Origin: Megasphaera sp. AM44-1BH
GTDB taxonomy: Bacteria; Bacillota; Negativicutes; Veillonellales; Megasphaeraceae
Reading direction: 5' to 3'
NCBI RefSeq assembly: GCF_003467125.1
Contig: NZ_QSFA01000004.1
Location: 81,311 to 145,310, forward strand
DNA length: 64,000 nt
Shown here piece after piece: positions 35,874 through 44,580 of this stretch. The translations under genes were made by a program, and so were the position numbers. Position 1 is the stretch's first letter; the number at the start of each line of letters is the position of its first letter. The notes beneath the pieces are model-generated. The model saw nothing but the letters and a program-made list of their open reading frames with translations. It was not told the DNA's origin and made no database searches.

Positions 35874-35926
35874 GATGTACGCCTCCTTTATTCTTAAACT
35901 ATATTTTTAGATAACTTCTTGCTTTC

Positions 35927-35971
35927 ATTATATGGAAAAGGAAAAGGAAGCACACTGTAATTTATTACAGT
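35927..35971 (-). promoter_or_regulatory. autotransporter promoter with an upstream palindrome
   Basis: A perfect TATAAT (minus strand, 35927-35932) has a poor -35 at 17 nt (35950-35955). Overlapping that -35 lies ACTGTAAT-N2-ATTACAGT (35954-35971), a perfect 8-bp inverted repeat. A weak -35 next to a strong dyad suggests control by a DNA-binding protein, possibly an activator. The regulator is not identifiable. Confidence 0.5.
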
Positions 35972-36092
35972 ATATTCATGTATATTTTGCAATCACTCAT
36001 GCATTTAAAGCCGCATCATCGACTTTTGCGAATCTGTCATGATGCATGACATGATTTTATATTTCTACTGTCAGGACAGTTGAGAGAAGGCG

Positions 36093-36127
36093 AAAAAAGG
36101 GCTTGGCGAACACGACAAACCCTTTTT
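36093..36127 (-). terminator. intrinsic terminator of the UshA-like gene
   Basis: AAAAAAGGGCTT and AAACCCTTTTT arms flank a ~14-nt loop; on the minus strand the second arm ends in six U residues. It lies about 25 nt downstream of the nucleotidase stop. Confidence 0.7.
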
Positions 36128-36150
36128 AGTAGAAGGAGTCATATAAAAAT

Positions 36151-37752
36151 TTACGGGCCAAGGGTAATCCGTCCCTGTCCGGCCGGGTTTCCGTAGTCAG
36201 CAGCCAGGGCATCTCCTTTATGGCGGAGATAGTCTGCCAGGGCGTCGACATCGGACAATCCCGTGTCTTCCAGCAGGATGCCGCCTTGCAGGCTGGTCTG
36301 GCCGTCACCGCCATTTCGCAGGACGTAGGCCGTACCGCCGACGCGGTAGTCTTCATCGGCCTCGATGGGCTTTCCGTTGACTTTGACGTCTTTGACCCGC
36401 CGCGGACCGGCCACTTTGACGAAGCGGCCTTTATCGTCGAGGACGACGGAACTGGGAATCATCGGATCGATGCGGTAGGTCAGGCCGGACACGTGTAAAA
36501 ATCCGCCGAATTCCTGAGGATACCGCGAAGCCCCCATTTCCAGGGCATCGAGTAGCTGCTGGCCCGTTACGCTGCAGACGACGAGCTGATTGGAAAAGGG
36601 AAAGACCCGGTACAGCGATTCATAGGTCACGACACCGGCTGATAGCGGAGCCCGGAAGGAGCCGCCGTTCAGGAGCGCCACATCGGTATGCAGGCGGTAA
36701 CGGATGGCATCGACAGCTAAATCGGCCAGATTCGTTTCTCCGTTGCGGACGCGCCGCTGGCCCTCGATGTCGGTCACGAAATCCACCGGTGACGTGGTGA
36801 CCGGCTGCTGGAGCCGTTCCCGGACGACAGCCATCCCGCGCTGCACGACAGCTTCCGTCGCCGCATCGGACCCATCCAGCCGGGTCACTAATTCGCCCCG
36901 CACGTGGCCGTAGTCATCGATGACCAGCTTGCCGACGGACTGGAATTTCGTTCCCGTCTGGGCGATGAGGACAGGCTGGCCTTTGCGGTTCTTGACCAGC
37001 CGTTCATAGCGTTCATGGGAATGACCGTCGATGATGGCTGCCACTTTCTGCGTATGTGCAGCCAGGGCCTCGCTGGTCCAGACCGGGAGCGACCCATTCT
37101 GGCCCAGGTGAGTGACCAGGATGATGGTCCGGGCTCCTTCGTCCCAGGCCTGGTCAATGGCCTTTTGGACCTGTTCATAGAGTTTCTGTCCTGTCGCATC
37201 TTCGGAAAAGCCGTAAATGAACTGCCCCTTATCGTCCTGGAAGTAGCGGGGCGTCGAGGAAATCAGGGTCTGCGGCGTCGTCACGCCGATGAAGGCCGCC
37301 TTTTTCCCACCGTCATAAGTCACCATCTTATACGGTGGGAAGACCGGTTTCCCCGTCCGCAGATCAATCAGGTTGCAGCTGTAATAGCCGCCGTTCAGCT
37401 GCGGCGCCAGTTCCAGGAAGCGCGCCATGCCGTAGTCGAATTCGTGATTGCCGGGAATGGCGAAATCATAGCCGGCGACATTCATGATGTCGATAATGGC
37501 CTGTCCCCGGGTCAGGCTACCCAGGGGTTCGCCCTGGATGGCATCGCCAGCATCGACGAGCTGCACCGTATCGTCAGGGTTCTTCATCAAGTCCTTCTTA
37601 TATTGAGCCACCTTGGCATAGCCAAGGTGATTTTCCACACCACAGTGGACGTCGTTGGTATGTAAGACGACGAGGTCGGCGCGGACCTGGCCCGACCCAT
37701 GCAGGGCCAGGCAGAGAGCCAGGGCCAACCAGTATTTTCTGCCAAAAGCCAT
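36151..37752 (-). CDS. 5'-nucleotidase/UshA-family periplasmic metallophosphatase
   Basis: A 533-residue exported enzyme. A signal peptide (YWLALALCLALHGSGQVRA) precedes the calcineurin-like domain: LVVLHTNDVHCGVENHLGYA (metal ligands D-x-H), VQLVDAGDAIQGEPLGSLTR, DFAIPGNHEFDYG (GNHE) and AAIIDGHSHERYE (GHSH). The C-terminal 5'-nucleotidase domain (~330-510) has NGGSFRAPLSAGVVTYESLY and the substrate-clamping Phe region FPFSNQLVV. It dephosphorylates nucleotides or UDP-sugars outside the cytoplasmic membrane. A strong GGAGG precedes the start. It follows a small secreted protein and the ydj-like genes. Confidence 0.92.
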   Translation of the reverse strand: MAFGRKYWLALALCLALHGSGQVRADLVVLHTNDVHCGVENHLGYAKVAQYKKDLMKNPDDTVQLVDAGDAIQGEPLGSLTRGQAIIDIMNVAGYDFAIPGNHEFDYGMARFLELAPQLNGGYYSCNLIDLRTGKPVFPPYKMVTYDGGKKAAFIGVTTPQTLISSTPRYFQDDKGQFIYGFSEDATGQKLYEQVQKAIDQAWDEGARTIILVTHLGQNGSLPVWTSEALAAHTQKVAAIIDGHSHERYERLVKNRKGQPVLIAQTGTKFQSVGKLVIDDYGHVRGELVTRLDGSDAATEAVVQRGMAVVRERLQQPVTTSPVDFVTDIEGQRRVRNGETNLADLAVDAIRYRLHTDVALLNGGSFRAPLSAGVVTYESLYRVFPFSNQLVVCSVTGQQLLDALEMGASRYPQEFGGFLHVSGLTYRIDPMIPSSVVLDDKGRFVKVAGPRRVKDVKVNGKPIEADEDYRVGGTAYVLRNGGDGQTSLQGGILLEDTGLSDVDALADYLRHKGDALAADYGNPAGQGRITLGP

Positions 37753-37832
37753 CCCATTCCCTCCTTCTCAATAGGCCTTCAATACATAGACAATGATGCC
37801 TTTCGTAGAAATTTTCCCCATACCAATCATTC

Positions 37833-38303
37833 TTAACCAAACGCATTCTTACGTCCCATATAGATGTCATAGCTGTCCTGGAGCATCCATTCGACAGTTT
37901 CCGTACGGCCCACCCAGGGACCGGCTGCCGTTTCAGGATGCATGACGAACCAGGCGATGTCATGTTGGAAGACGTGACGGTAATACCATTGCTTGCTTTT
38001 CAAGGTTATCCCCTGACGCTGTGGGTTCACTTCATAGACAAGGGGAACAGTTCCCTCCTTCTGGGCCCGCGTCAGGATTTCCAGCAGGCCGTTGCCGTCT
38101 AGGTCGGTGACGGCAAATTCCTTTAAGGGGTTCCCGTCCATCGGGTAAATGGTATCCCAACATTGCGTAAAAACGTGAATCTGCTGGGCTTCATCAGACT
38201 CCAGGCGCACGGACCGGTGATGCCCTTCTTCACAGGCTGAGGCACTGGTGCCAATCAGGCAGGCTGCCATCAGCATGAGTAGTATTCGCTTCCCATATTT
38301 CAT
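37833..38303 (-). CDS. small exported protein of unknown function
   Basis: A 156-residue protein with a signal peptide (RILLMLMAACLIGTSASA) followed by CEEGHHRSVRLESDEA; the Cys after the signal could be a lipidation site, although ASA-C is not an ideal lipobox. The mature part contains FAVTDLDGNGLLEILTRAQK, a calcium-binding-like D-x-D-x-N-G-x-x-E segment of the FG-GAP/EF-hand-like kind found in secreted 'VCBS-like' proteins. No further family recognised. It lies 24 nt after the ydjH-like gene in the same direction. Confidence 0.65.
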   Translation of the reverse strand: MKYGKRILLMLMAACLIGTSASACEEGHHRSVRLESDEAQQIHVFTQCWDTIYPMDGNPLKEFAVTDLDGNGLLEILTRAQKEGTVPLVYEVNPQRQGITLKSKQWYYRHVFQHDIAWFVMHPETAAGPWVGRTETVEWMLQDSYDIYMGRKNAFG

Positions 38304-38327
38304 AACAAGGCCTCCTCATAATCCGGC

Positions 38328-39092
38328 TTAGAACTTCCCGCCGCCACCGCCGTGCTTCTCGTCAGTACTGTCATGCCGCTCCGATTTTTTGGCTTTGGCT
38401 ATGCGGGACACATTCATGAACAGGAAGGTATCGTCTTTCTCGACAAGGTCAAAACTGTCTTTATCAAGGTAGGCCGAAGCCGCAAGAGCCGGAGCGACAT
38501 TGCTCATAGTACTGATGAGATAGCGCCGGATGAGGAAGCCACCGCCTATACCAAGGACCAGGGCGATGGCCAGGGCCGTAACACTGAACTGGTCATGGGG
38601 ATCGTAGGCCTTGCCATTAGCTTCATAATAAGCCAGCTGTTCACCTGCTCCTTGTACATAAGCTTTGAAAGCATCGGCATATTTTTTTTCTTTCAGCAGT
38701 GGCAGGAATTGTTCTTCCAGTGCCGGGATGCCGCCTTTATCAGTAATGCGCTGGCGCATGGCCTTATCCGTAGCGATGTAGTAATCGCGTGTGTCCATGG
38801 CCAGGACCAGGACCATATTGCCATTCTTTCCGTCCTTATAGGTACTGTCCAGAATTTGATTGGCATAATCACCGATTTTCACTTGATTCGTCGAAGCGAC
38901 CGTGACAATAGCCAGGCGCACGTCATATTTCTTTTCGACACTGCCGATTTCATTCATCACGGCAATGCGTTCGCTTCCCTTTAAGAGCTGAGCTCCGTCA
39001 GCAAGGCTGGAAGGATTGGCGGCCAGAGCGTTCATGGTCAGGAAGAACAGGCTGATAAAGAACAGCATACTCTTCGTTACATATTCTTTCAT
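38328..39092 (-). CDS. TPM-domain membrane-anchored protein (YgcG/YdjH-like)
   Basis: A 254-residue protein: N-terminal signal or membrane helix (MLFFISLFFLTMNALA), TPM domain (~residues 25-160; EKKYDVRLAIVTVASTNQVK, NGNMVLVLAMDTRDYYIATD), one further helix (ALAIALVLGIGGGFLI) and a glycine-rich end (GGGGGKF) typical of these proteins. TPM proteins act outside the membrane; some are phosphatases or assist in membrane-complex repair. With the two genes upstream it reproduces the B. subtilis ydjG-ydjH-ydjI set, in a different order. Confidence 0.82.
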   Translation of the reverse strand: MKEYVTKSMLFFISLFFLTMNALAANPSSLADGAQLLKGSERIAVMNEIGSVEKKYDVRLAIVTVASTNQVKIGDYANQILDSTYKDGKNGNMVLVLAMDTRDYYIATDKAMRQRITDKGGIPALEEQFLPLLKEKKYADAFKAYVQGAGEQLAYYEANGKAYDPHDQFSVTALAIALVLGIGGGFLIRRYLISTMSNVAPALAASAYLDKDSFDLVEKDDTFLFMNVSRIAKAKKSERHDSTDEKHGGGGGKF

Positions 39093-39104
39093 GGCTATCC
39101 CTCC

Positions 39105-40205
39105 TTATACGAACAACTTGGCAATGAAATAAAAAACCACTGTCAGGATCAGAGAGCTGCCGGCCCAGTACAGATTAGCTTTCTGCTTGTCATAGGGCAG
39201 GCTGCCGATCATCTTGCCGGTCTGGCCATTCATCATGAAGGTATAGGGCTGATTCTGGTAACGCGTCGTCAGGATCCATACCGGCGCCATGGCGTAGGAC
39301 ACAGCTCCTTCGTCTTTGCTGATGACATCTTCTTTGAGTTCTACCCGGTCATAACCTTCGACGGTATCTTCGAGTACACCGATGGCGCTCTGGCGGACCC
39401 GTTCGTCTGCCCGGGGTACAGCTGCTTCGGCATCAACATCGTATTTATCGGCAAGGCATCCCGTCAAATAGACACTGCTGAAAGCCATCATGCCATCATA
39501 ATCGTAAGGCTCGATGCTTTCCATATACGTGTCATCCATCTTTTGGCTGCCATCAACGGGGATACGCTGAAAGCGCATGGTCCCTTTGCGGTCACAACGA
39601 TAGACGCTGGTTTCGGTGATGCGTTCGTCTTTCGTTTCATAGACCGTGTCGGTTTCGACCTTGAATTCAGCCGAAGCCGTCACTGCTGAATCAAAGAGCC
39701 AGAACGGTACGTACATGGGCTGGATGGCTTCGACGCGGTTGTCTGCCGTAAAGGCTTTGGGCAGGAGACGTTTTCCCTTATAAAAAGCGTTCAATGCCGA
39801 CACAGCGTCTTCTTTTGTCTTTGTAAAAGGAATGACGAAATCCGGCTTGAGCATCCCCGAAAAACGGCTGGGGATCATGGTCGGGTTGCCGCAGTAGCAA
39901 CATTCCGTCGCCATCGTATTGCCATCGCTGACCAGCTCAGCGCCACAGGAGGAACAAGTGAAGGTCTGCATCTGGGCTGCTTCGTCTTCGCCCCATTCAC
40001 TGCCGGTATTTGCCGTATCCCATTTAGCTTCCTTTGCTGCCTGGGCTTCTGCCGCCATCTTTTCCTGTTTGGCAAAAAGTTCTTCGATTTTGGCAACTTC
40101 GAATTCCGTATCGCAATACGGACAGGTTACCTTGGCTGTACCAGGAGAAAATTCCAGAGGGCCTCCACAATTGGGGCATGTATAGCCCACAGAGGTATTA
40201 GCCAT
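39105..40205 (-). CDS. zinc-ribbon membrane protein (YdjG-like)
   Basis: A 366-residue protein with two N-terminal zinc ribbons (CPNCGGPLEFSPGTAKVTCP then YCDTEFE; CSSCGAELVSDGNTMATECC then YCG), a central beta-rich domain (~130-320) and one or two C-terminal helices (LYWAGSSLILTVVFYFIAKL). This is the layout of YdjG/TFIIB-type zinc-ribbon proteins encoded beside SPFH and TPM genes. In B. subtilis these neighbour a pspA homologue and belong to an envelope-stress set; no pspA is present here. Confidence 0.8.
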   Translation of the reverse strand: MANTSVGYTCPNCGGPLEFSPGTAKVTCPYCDTEFEVAKIEELFAKQEKMAAEAQAAKEAKWDTANTGSEWGEDEAAQMQTFTCSSCGAELVSDGNTMATECCYCGNPTMIPSRFSGMLKPDFVIPFTKTKEDAVSALNAFYKGKRLLPKAFTADNRVEAIQPMYVPFWLFDSAVTASAEFKVETDTVYETKDERITETSVYRCDRKGTMRFQRIPVDGSQKMDDTYMESIEPYDYDGMMAFSSVYLTGCLADKYDVDAEAAVPRADERVRQSAIGVLEDTVEGYDRVELKEDVISKDEGAVSYAMAPVWILTTRYQNQPYTFMMNGQTGKMIGSLPYDKQKANLYWAGSSLILTVVFYFIAKLFV

Positions 40206-40226
40206 AGTCTCACCTCATTTCATTGG

Positions 40227-41744
40227 CTATTGTTTATCGTTATCATCAAAGGGATCGCCGCACTGAGGGCAGAATTTTGGAGGATGATGGGGATCAGGTG
40301 GCTGCCAGCCACATTTATCGCACTTGAAAAGTGGGGCATCGGCCGGTTTTTTCGTTCCACATTCCATGCAGAACTTGCCCTGATTGACGGCCCCGCACTG
40401 GGGGCAGGTCCATCCCGCTTCCGGCCCTTTCCTTTCGGGTCTGGCTTTGCCGCAGTTCATACAGAATTTCCCCGTATTGCCCGTCTGGCCGCAGTCACAG
40501 TCCCATGTATCTGCCGGCTTAGGTTCCGGTTTCTTCGTGCCGCAGTTCAAGCAGAACTTGCCCTGGTTAGCCGTGCCGCATTGCGGGCAGGTCCAGCCGT
40601 CTGCCGTACCGGCCGCCGTCGCTCCGCCTGCCTGCGCAGCCACTACCCGTTCTGCTTCCGCCTTCACTCGGGCCATTTCTGCTTCCAACTGCTTCTGGTC
40701 CATCAGTAGTTGCTGCCGCTTCATCATTTCTTGCTGCTGGGCCATCTGCTGATACATGCCGGCACCGGCATTGCCGGCCATATTCATGTTCATGAAGCCA
40801 AAAGCCGCACCGCCACCGCCTTCATTCTGGGCCGCCATGCGCAGGGAGTCACTGGTGGAATCGGCCATAGCACCCATGGCCAGCGACGGGTCCGACAGGG
40901 TCTTGCTCATCTGAACTTTCTGAATCTTCGCTTCATCTTCTTCATTGGCCTTGATGCTGTTGATACCAAAAAATACTATTTCCAGACCGCGCAGTTCCCG
41001 CCAGCGTTTGGACAGGACTTCATTCAGGGCGTCGGCGATTTCAAAGGTCCGCCCCGGCAGTTCCACGTAGTCGATGCGCTGGGCACTGAGTTTGGCGAAG
41101 GCCGGCTGTAATGCATTGAGAAGCTCTGACTTCAGCTGACTGTCAATCTGGTTGCGTTCATAGCGGTCGGCGACGTTGCTCGCCACGTTAGTATAGAACA
41201 GGACCGGGTCGACGATGTGATAGCTGTATTCACCGAAACAGCGCAGGCGGATCAAGAGGATCTGGCCCGTATCGGGGTCTTTCATCTTGAACGGGACTTC
41301 CTGTGGCGTGCCGTACTTGTTGCCGATGAGCTCTTTCATGTTGAAGTAATAGACCCGCTGGTCCTTGCCGGTATCGCCGCCAAATGTAAACCGTTCTTTC
41401 ATCTGACCCCACATGTCTTTAAGGCCCTGCCTGAGTTCACCTGTAAAAATGGATGGCTCCGTAGATTGGTCGTAAATATATTCGCCCGGTTCATTGCAGA
41501 GATCTACGACCTTGCCTGATTCGACAATCATCATGCACTGGCCGTTGTTAACGGCAATCTTCGAGCCATTGGAAATGATATTGTCTTCCCCGCCCGTATT
41601 GGAACTGCGGCCGTGGGAACTGATCCGTTTTTGCCCTTTCATCATGAGAACGTCCGGGGGCATACTGTCACAATAGAAAAACTCTTTCCACTGGTCGGCC
41701 AGGACACCGCCTGCTGCACCCATTGCTGCTTTAATCAAACCCAT
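40227..41744 (-). CDS. SPFH-domain protein with four C-terminal zinc ribbons (YdjI-like)
   Basis: A 505-residue protein from the ATG at 41744, chosen because GGAGG lies 7 nt upstream. Residues ~30-300 form an SPFH/'virion core' domain (MPPDVLMMKGQKRISSHGRS, IAVNNGQCMMIVESGKVVDL, LKSELLNALQPAFAKLSAQR). A Gln/Met-rich coiled coil follows (~320-375), then four treble-clef or ribbon modules (WTCPQCGTANQGKFCLNCG, WDCDCGQTGNTGKFCMNCG, WTCPQCGAVNQGKFCMECG, FKCDKCGWQ...FCPQCG). It resembles B. subtilis YdjI, which localises to membranes under stress. Likely a scaffold for the TPM and zinc-ribbon proteins encoded downstream. Confidence 0.85.
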   Translation of the reverse strand: MGLIKAAMGAAGGVLADQWKEFFYCDSMPPDVLMMKGQKRISSHGRSSNTGGEDNIISNGSKIAVNNGQCMMIVESGKVVDLCNEPGEYIYDQSTEPSIFTGELRQGLKDMWGQMKERFTFGGDTGKDQRVYYFNMKELIGNKYGTPQEVPFKMKDPDTGQILLIRLRCFGEYSYHIVDPVLFYTNVASNVADRYERNQIDSQLKSELLNALQPAFAKLSAQRIDYVELPGRTFEIADALNEVLSKRWRELRGLEIVFFGINSIKANEEDEAKIQKVQMSKTLSDPSLAMGAMADSTSDSLRMAAQNEGGGGAAFGFMNMNMAGNAGAGMYQQMAQQQEMMKRQQLLMDQKQLEAEMARVKAEAERVVAAQAGGATAAGTADGWTCPQCGTANQGKFCLNCGTKKPEPKPADTWDCDCGQTGNTGKFCMNCGKARPERKGPEAGWTCPQCGAVNQGKFCMECGTKKPADAPLFKCDKCGWQPPDPHHPPKFCPQCGDPFDDNDKQ

Positions 41745-41836
41745 AGTATGACCTCCTTTATACATGGATTCTTTACAAACTTTTTCGTAATTACATACAG
41801 TTCGTTTTTTTATCTACTTATAGGATACTAAATTCC

Positions 41837-41870
41837 AAAAAAAAATAACCTGTACTTTAATACAGGTTAT
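41837..41870 (-). terminator. second terminator/attenuator-like hairpin upstream of the ydjI-like gene
   Basis: ATAACCTGTA (41845-41854) and TACAGGTTAT (41861-41870) form a perfect 10-bp stem with a 6-nt loop, followed on the minus strand by eight or nine U. It stands 96 nt downstream of the glnA terminator and ~95 nt upstream of the ydjI-like start, so it may be a back-up terminator or an attenuator. Nothing else is seen in 41745-42046 beyond the two hairpins. Confidence 0.75.
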
Positions 41871-41965
41871 CGATACTCCTTGCGAATGTATAAGCTATAT
41901 TTTTGCGTCTGTATGTATTTTCAGAATAGCTGTTCTGTAAAAAGCAACTATGACCGGCGTTGCTG

Positions 41966-42006
41966 AAAAAAACTGCCCCATGATGGCATTAACCATATGG
42001 GGCAGT
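41966..42006 (-). terminator. intrinsic terminator of the glutamine synthetase gene
   Basis: ACTGCCCCAT (41972-41981) and ATGGGGCAGT (41997-42006) with further pairing inside (TGG/CCA), then seven U on the minus strand. It lies ~40 nt after the glnA-like stop. Confidence 0.88.
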
Positions 42007-42046
42007 TCCAATTAATCTACTGCAAAATTATCATTCAGGGAAATAC

Positions 42047-43948
42047 TTAGAATGCATTGTGACTGTATTCATAGTACAGGTTCAGCAATTCATCCATCTT
42101 GTCGTTCATGACGACCATCAGGTCGGAAGCTGTGTCATAATCTTTGACAGCCAGGGCTTTTTTAATCTTGGAAAAGATAGACAGGTTCTTTTCTGTATCA
42201 CGGCCCAGTTCCGTCCGGAGCGTGTTGATGGTCTTCCAACGTTCAACTTCCAGCGGATTGGAATCGGCTTCTGTATGGAGCTGTTTGCAGGCAATGACTT
42301 TTTCCAGGTTATCAGGAATAATACGATACTGGAGTTCCAGAGCCCAACGGGTGAGAGCCCCCAGTTTGAACGATTCTACGAAGCGTTTTTCAAAGGCACC
42401 TTTAGTAATTTCTGCCAGTTTTTCCGGATATTCGTCGAGAGCCTTGAAGTTTTCCCAGACCGTCTTCGGAGCCTTGCCGAACATGTCAGCCCGTTCTTCA
42501 TCGGTAAAGGCTTCGAATACATCGACTTCGCTGCGGTATGCGCGGTCTTTTTCGAGGTAATCAGCGTCATCGCCCGGTTTCTTCGAAAGTTCGGCACATA
42601 ATTCAGCCGGTGTCTTACCACTGGACAGGGCATATTTGATGCCATCGAGAGCTGCAATATATAACAGAGAAATGGCAATGTATGTATTGGTGAAAGCATT
42701 CGGTGCACGCAATTCGAAACGGGTAGCAGCCGGTTTCATCGTGTTGCGGATCAGGCCGATGAGGACCGAACGGTTACGGGACTGTACAGCCGGTGTTTCG
42801 CCACCAAGAGCCGTTACGATGCAGACAGGAGCTTCGAAGCCCGGTTTCAGACGATTGAGAGCATCGTTTGTCGAAGAAACGAACGGATTAATGACTTCGT
42901 AATGTTTCAGGATACCCATGATAGCGCCATAGCCGAGGGAGGAAAGGAATTCCTGGGACATATCATCAGGGTTGTAGAGGTTGACGAATTTGCCATTCTT
43001 CATGATAGCGCCAATGCCGATATGAGTATGTTCGCCACTGCCGGCAACGCCCTGGATTGGTTTAGCCTGGAAGGTAACTTCGAGGCCGTTTTCACGGAAT
43101 ACTTCACGTACGATGACACGGGCCTGGATTTCATTATCAGCCGTCTGTACCGGATCGCCTGTGTATTTCCAGTCGATTTCCAGCTGTTCGAGAACGTAGA
43201 TCAGATTACCGGAATCATCAATCTGGGCTTTGATGCCGCCGACTTCTTTATGACCCATTTCCGGTTCAAGACCATAGAGACGGAGACGTTCGACAGCCTG
43301 TTCCAGAGCCGTACGGACTACGCCGTGAGTACGCTGCCAGTACGATTCCTGCAATTTCTGGGTAACGGAAAGGCTGCGGGTAGCTACTTCCTGGCTCGGG
43401 GTCTTGACCCAGAATTCCAGTTCCGTTGCCGTCGTAAATACGATTTTTTCAATATCGTCGGTATTAATTGTCAGGCCTTTGATACCGTATTTTTTGATGA
43501 CTGCCAGGAGTTCGTCGTTTACATAATTCAGCGTGTTGCGGAGAATAGAACGGGAATCAATATAGCCCGTCGCATGGCGCAGGAAGCTGGGAATACGCAG
43601 GGTACCTACCGGCTTGCCCGTTGCATAGTCGATGTTGCCATCGTTATAATCAACAAACCAGTTTACACCGGGATCGGCTTTGATATCGACACGGGCGTTG
43701 GAAAGCGTTGCAATGCCCGGCAGGACGACGGAAGAACCATCTGTCTGGAAGGCCGTTGCATTGAAGAAATCATCATAGTCATCAAAGAACGTAGAAATAG
43801 GAATCTTTTCATCTGTATCATTGCCAGCCAGATCGACGCCGACGAGCGATACAAATTTGATTTCCGGATGCTGTTCGAGCAGGGCCAATACCCCTTCTTT
43901 ACCATACTGACCTGCAGGAATGACATAAACTAAATCTTCTTTTACCAT
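42047..43948 (-). CDS. glnA: glutamine synthetase, long form
   Basis: A 633-residue glutamine synthetase (start at 43948; AAGGAGG lies 8 nt upstream, the frame from 43990 does not fit). The N-terminal ~440 residues carry the catalytic domain: VFTTATELEFWVKTP (metal-binding Glu), GHKEVGGIKAQIDD, GVAGSGEHTHIGIGAIMKNG (the H-x-H ammonia/ATP site), NDALNRLKPGFEAPVCIV and ATRFELRAPNAFTNTYIAIS. The remaining ~190 residues are a helical C-terminal extension absent from ordinary type I enzymes, as in long glutamine synthetases of some Clostridia and Negativicutes. It ligates ammonia to glutamate. The leader carries a promoter and an attenuator-like hairpin. Confidence 0.88.
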   Translation of the reverse strand: MVKEDLVYVIPAGQYGKEGVLALLEQHPEIKFVSLVGVDLAGNDTDEKIPISTFFDDYDDFFNATAFQTDGSSVVLPGIATLSNARVDIKADPGVNWFVDYNDGNIDYATGKPVGTLRIPSFLRHATGYIDSRSILRNTLNYVNDELLAVIKKYGIKGLTINTDDIEKIVFTTATELEFWVKTPSQEVATRSLSVTQKLQESYWQRTHGVVRTALEQAVERLRLYGLEPEMGHKEVGGIKAQIDDSGNLIYVLEQLEIDWKYTGDPVQTADNEIQARVIVREVFRENGLEVTFQAKPIQGVAGSGEHTHIGIGAIMKNGKFVNLYNPDDMSQEFLSSLGYGAIMGILKHYEVINPFVSSTNDALNRLKPGFEAPVCIVTALGGETPAVQSRNRSVLIGLIRNTMKPAATRFELRAPNAFTNTYIAISLLYIAALDGIKYALSSGKTPAELCAELSKKPGDDADYLEKDRAYRSEVDVFEAFTDEERADMFGKAPKTVWENFKALDEYPEKLAEITKGAFEKRFVESFKLGALTRWALELQYRIIPDNLEKVIACKQLHTEADSNPLEVERWKTINTLRTELGRDTEKNLSIFSKIKKALAVKDYDTASDLMVVMNDKMDELLNLYYEYSHNAF

Positions 43949-43961
43949 ACCCAATTCCTCC

Positions 43962-44024
43962 TTAACAAATAAAAAAAGACTTCTCCCCAAAATTTGGTTT
44001 GAAGTCTTCTTTGACTTGATTCAT
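43962..44024 (-). CDS. possible 20-residue leader peptide overlapping a terminator hairpin, upstream of glnA
   Basis: An ATG at 44024 opens MNQVKEDFKPNFGEKSFFIC and stops 13 nt before the glnA start. The ORF runs through the attenuator hairpin described at 43970-44007. No good ribosome site precedes it, so translation is uncertain. If translated, ribosome progress would decide whether the hairpin forms. Confidence 0.3.
   Translation of the reverse strand: MNQVKEDFKPNFGEKSFFIC
43970..44007 (-). terminator. attenuator-like hairpin in the glnA leader
   Basis: AGACTTC (43977-43983) pairs with GAAGTCT (44001-44007), followed on the minus strand by seven U residues and then the glnA ribosome site. 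Because it lies between the glnA promoter and start codon, it is a candidate for conditional termination. Confidence 0.65.
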
Positions 44025-44054
44025 GACTTATTTTGTTGTCTAAATCATGGTTAA

Positions 44055-44083
44055 ATATTACAATCAATCAGCGGATTTGTCAA
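44055..44083 (-). promoter_or_regulatory. glnA promoter
   Basis: Consensus TTGACA (44078-44083) and TAATAT (44055-44060), spacing 17 nt, on the minus strand. It gives a ~100-nt leader before glnA. Confidence 0.85.
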
Positions 44084-44102
44084 GCGATTTATGATAAATT
44101 CA

Positions 44103-44555
44103 CTACTTGCTTTGTAAGATTTTTCTGACGGTCTGGGAAACCAGCTTTCCGTCGGCTCTGCCCTTGACTTTCGGCATGACGAGCTTCATGACATCGCCCA
44201 TTTTAAGAGACGATACATCCTGCCCGGCAATGGCGTCGCGGACAATCTGCGCAACTTCATCTTCCGTCAGCTGTTTTGGCATGTACTTTTCCAGAACGGC
44301 CATTTCAGCCTTTGTCTGGTCTGCCAGGTCGCTGCGGCCAGCTTTTTCAAACTCAGCCAGCGATTCTTTGCGCTGTTTCATTTCTTTGGCAATGACAGCG
44401 GCTACGCCAGCATCATCCAGTTCGCACTTGCCATTGATTTCCGTGTTCCTGATGGAATTACGGACCATGCGGATGACGGAAAGAGCTGTTTTACCAGCTT
44501 CTTTGGCTTTCATTGCCGTCTTCATATCTTGAAGCAGTTCTTCTTTCAGAGACAT
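44103..44555 (-). CDS. yqeY: GatB/YqeY-domain protein
   Basis: A 150-residue YqeY protein: an N-terminal helical domain (ALSVIRMVRNSIRNTEING) and a C-terminal tRNA-binding-like domain ending GRADGKLVSQTVRKILQSK, with KYMPKQLTEDEVAQIV between. Proteins of this family resemble the tail of GatB and are thought to act in tRNA-dependent amidation or a related step. It follows rpsU by 25 nt, the common rpsU-yqeY pairing, and is transcribed with it. Confidence 0.92.
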   Translation of the reverse strand: MSLKEELLQDMKTAMKAKEAGKTALSVIRMVRNSIRNTEINGKCELDDAGVAAVIAKEMKQRKESLAEFEKAGRSDLADQTKAEMAVLEKYMPKQLTEDEVAQIVRDAIAGQDVSSLKMGDVMKLVMPKVKGRADGKLVSQTVRKILQSK

Positions 44556-44580
44556 GATATCACCTTTCTATTCCTTGCGA

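Noticed and set aside
42902..43933. 343-codon frame antisense to glutamine synthetase, and similar long antisense frames at 33561-34628, 36904-37665 and 20945-21637
   Set aside because: Each mirrors a confidently identified gene on the other strand and shows no motif of its own.
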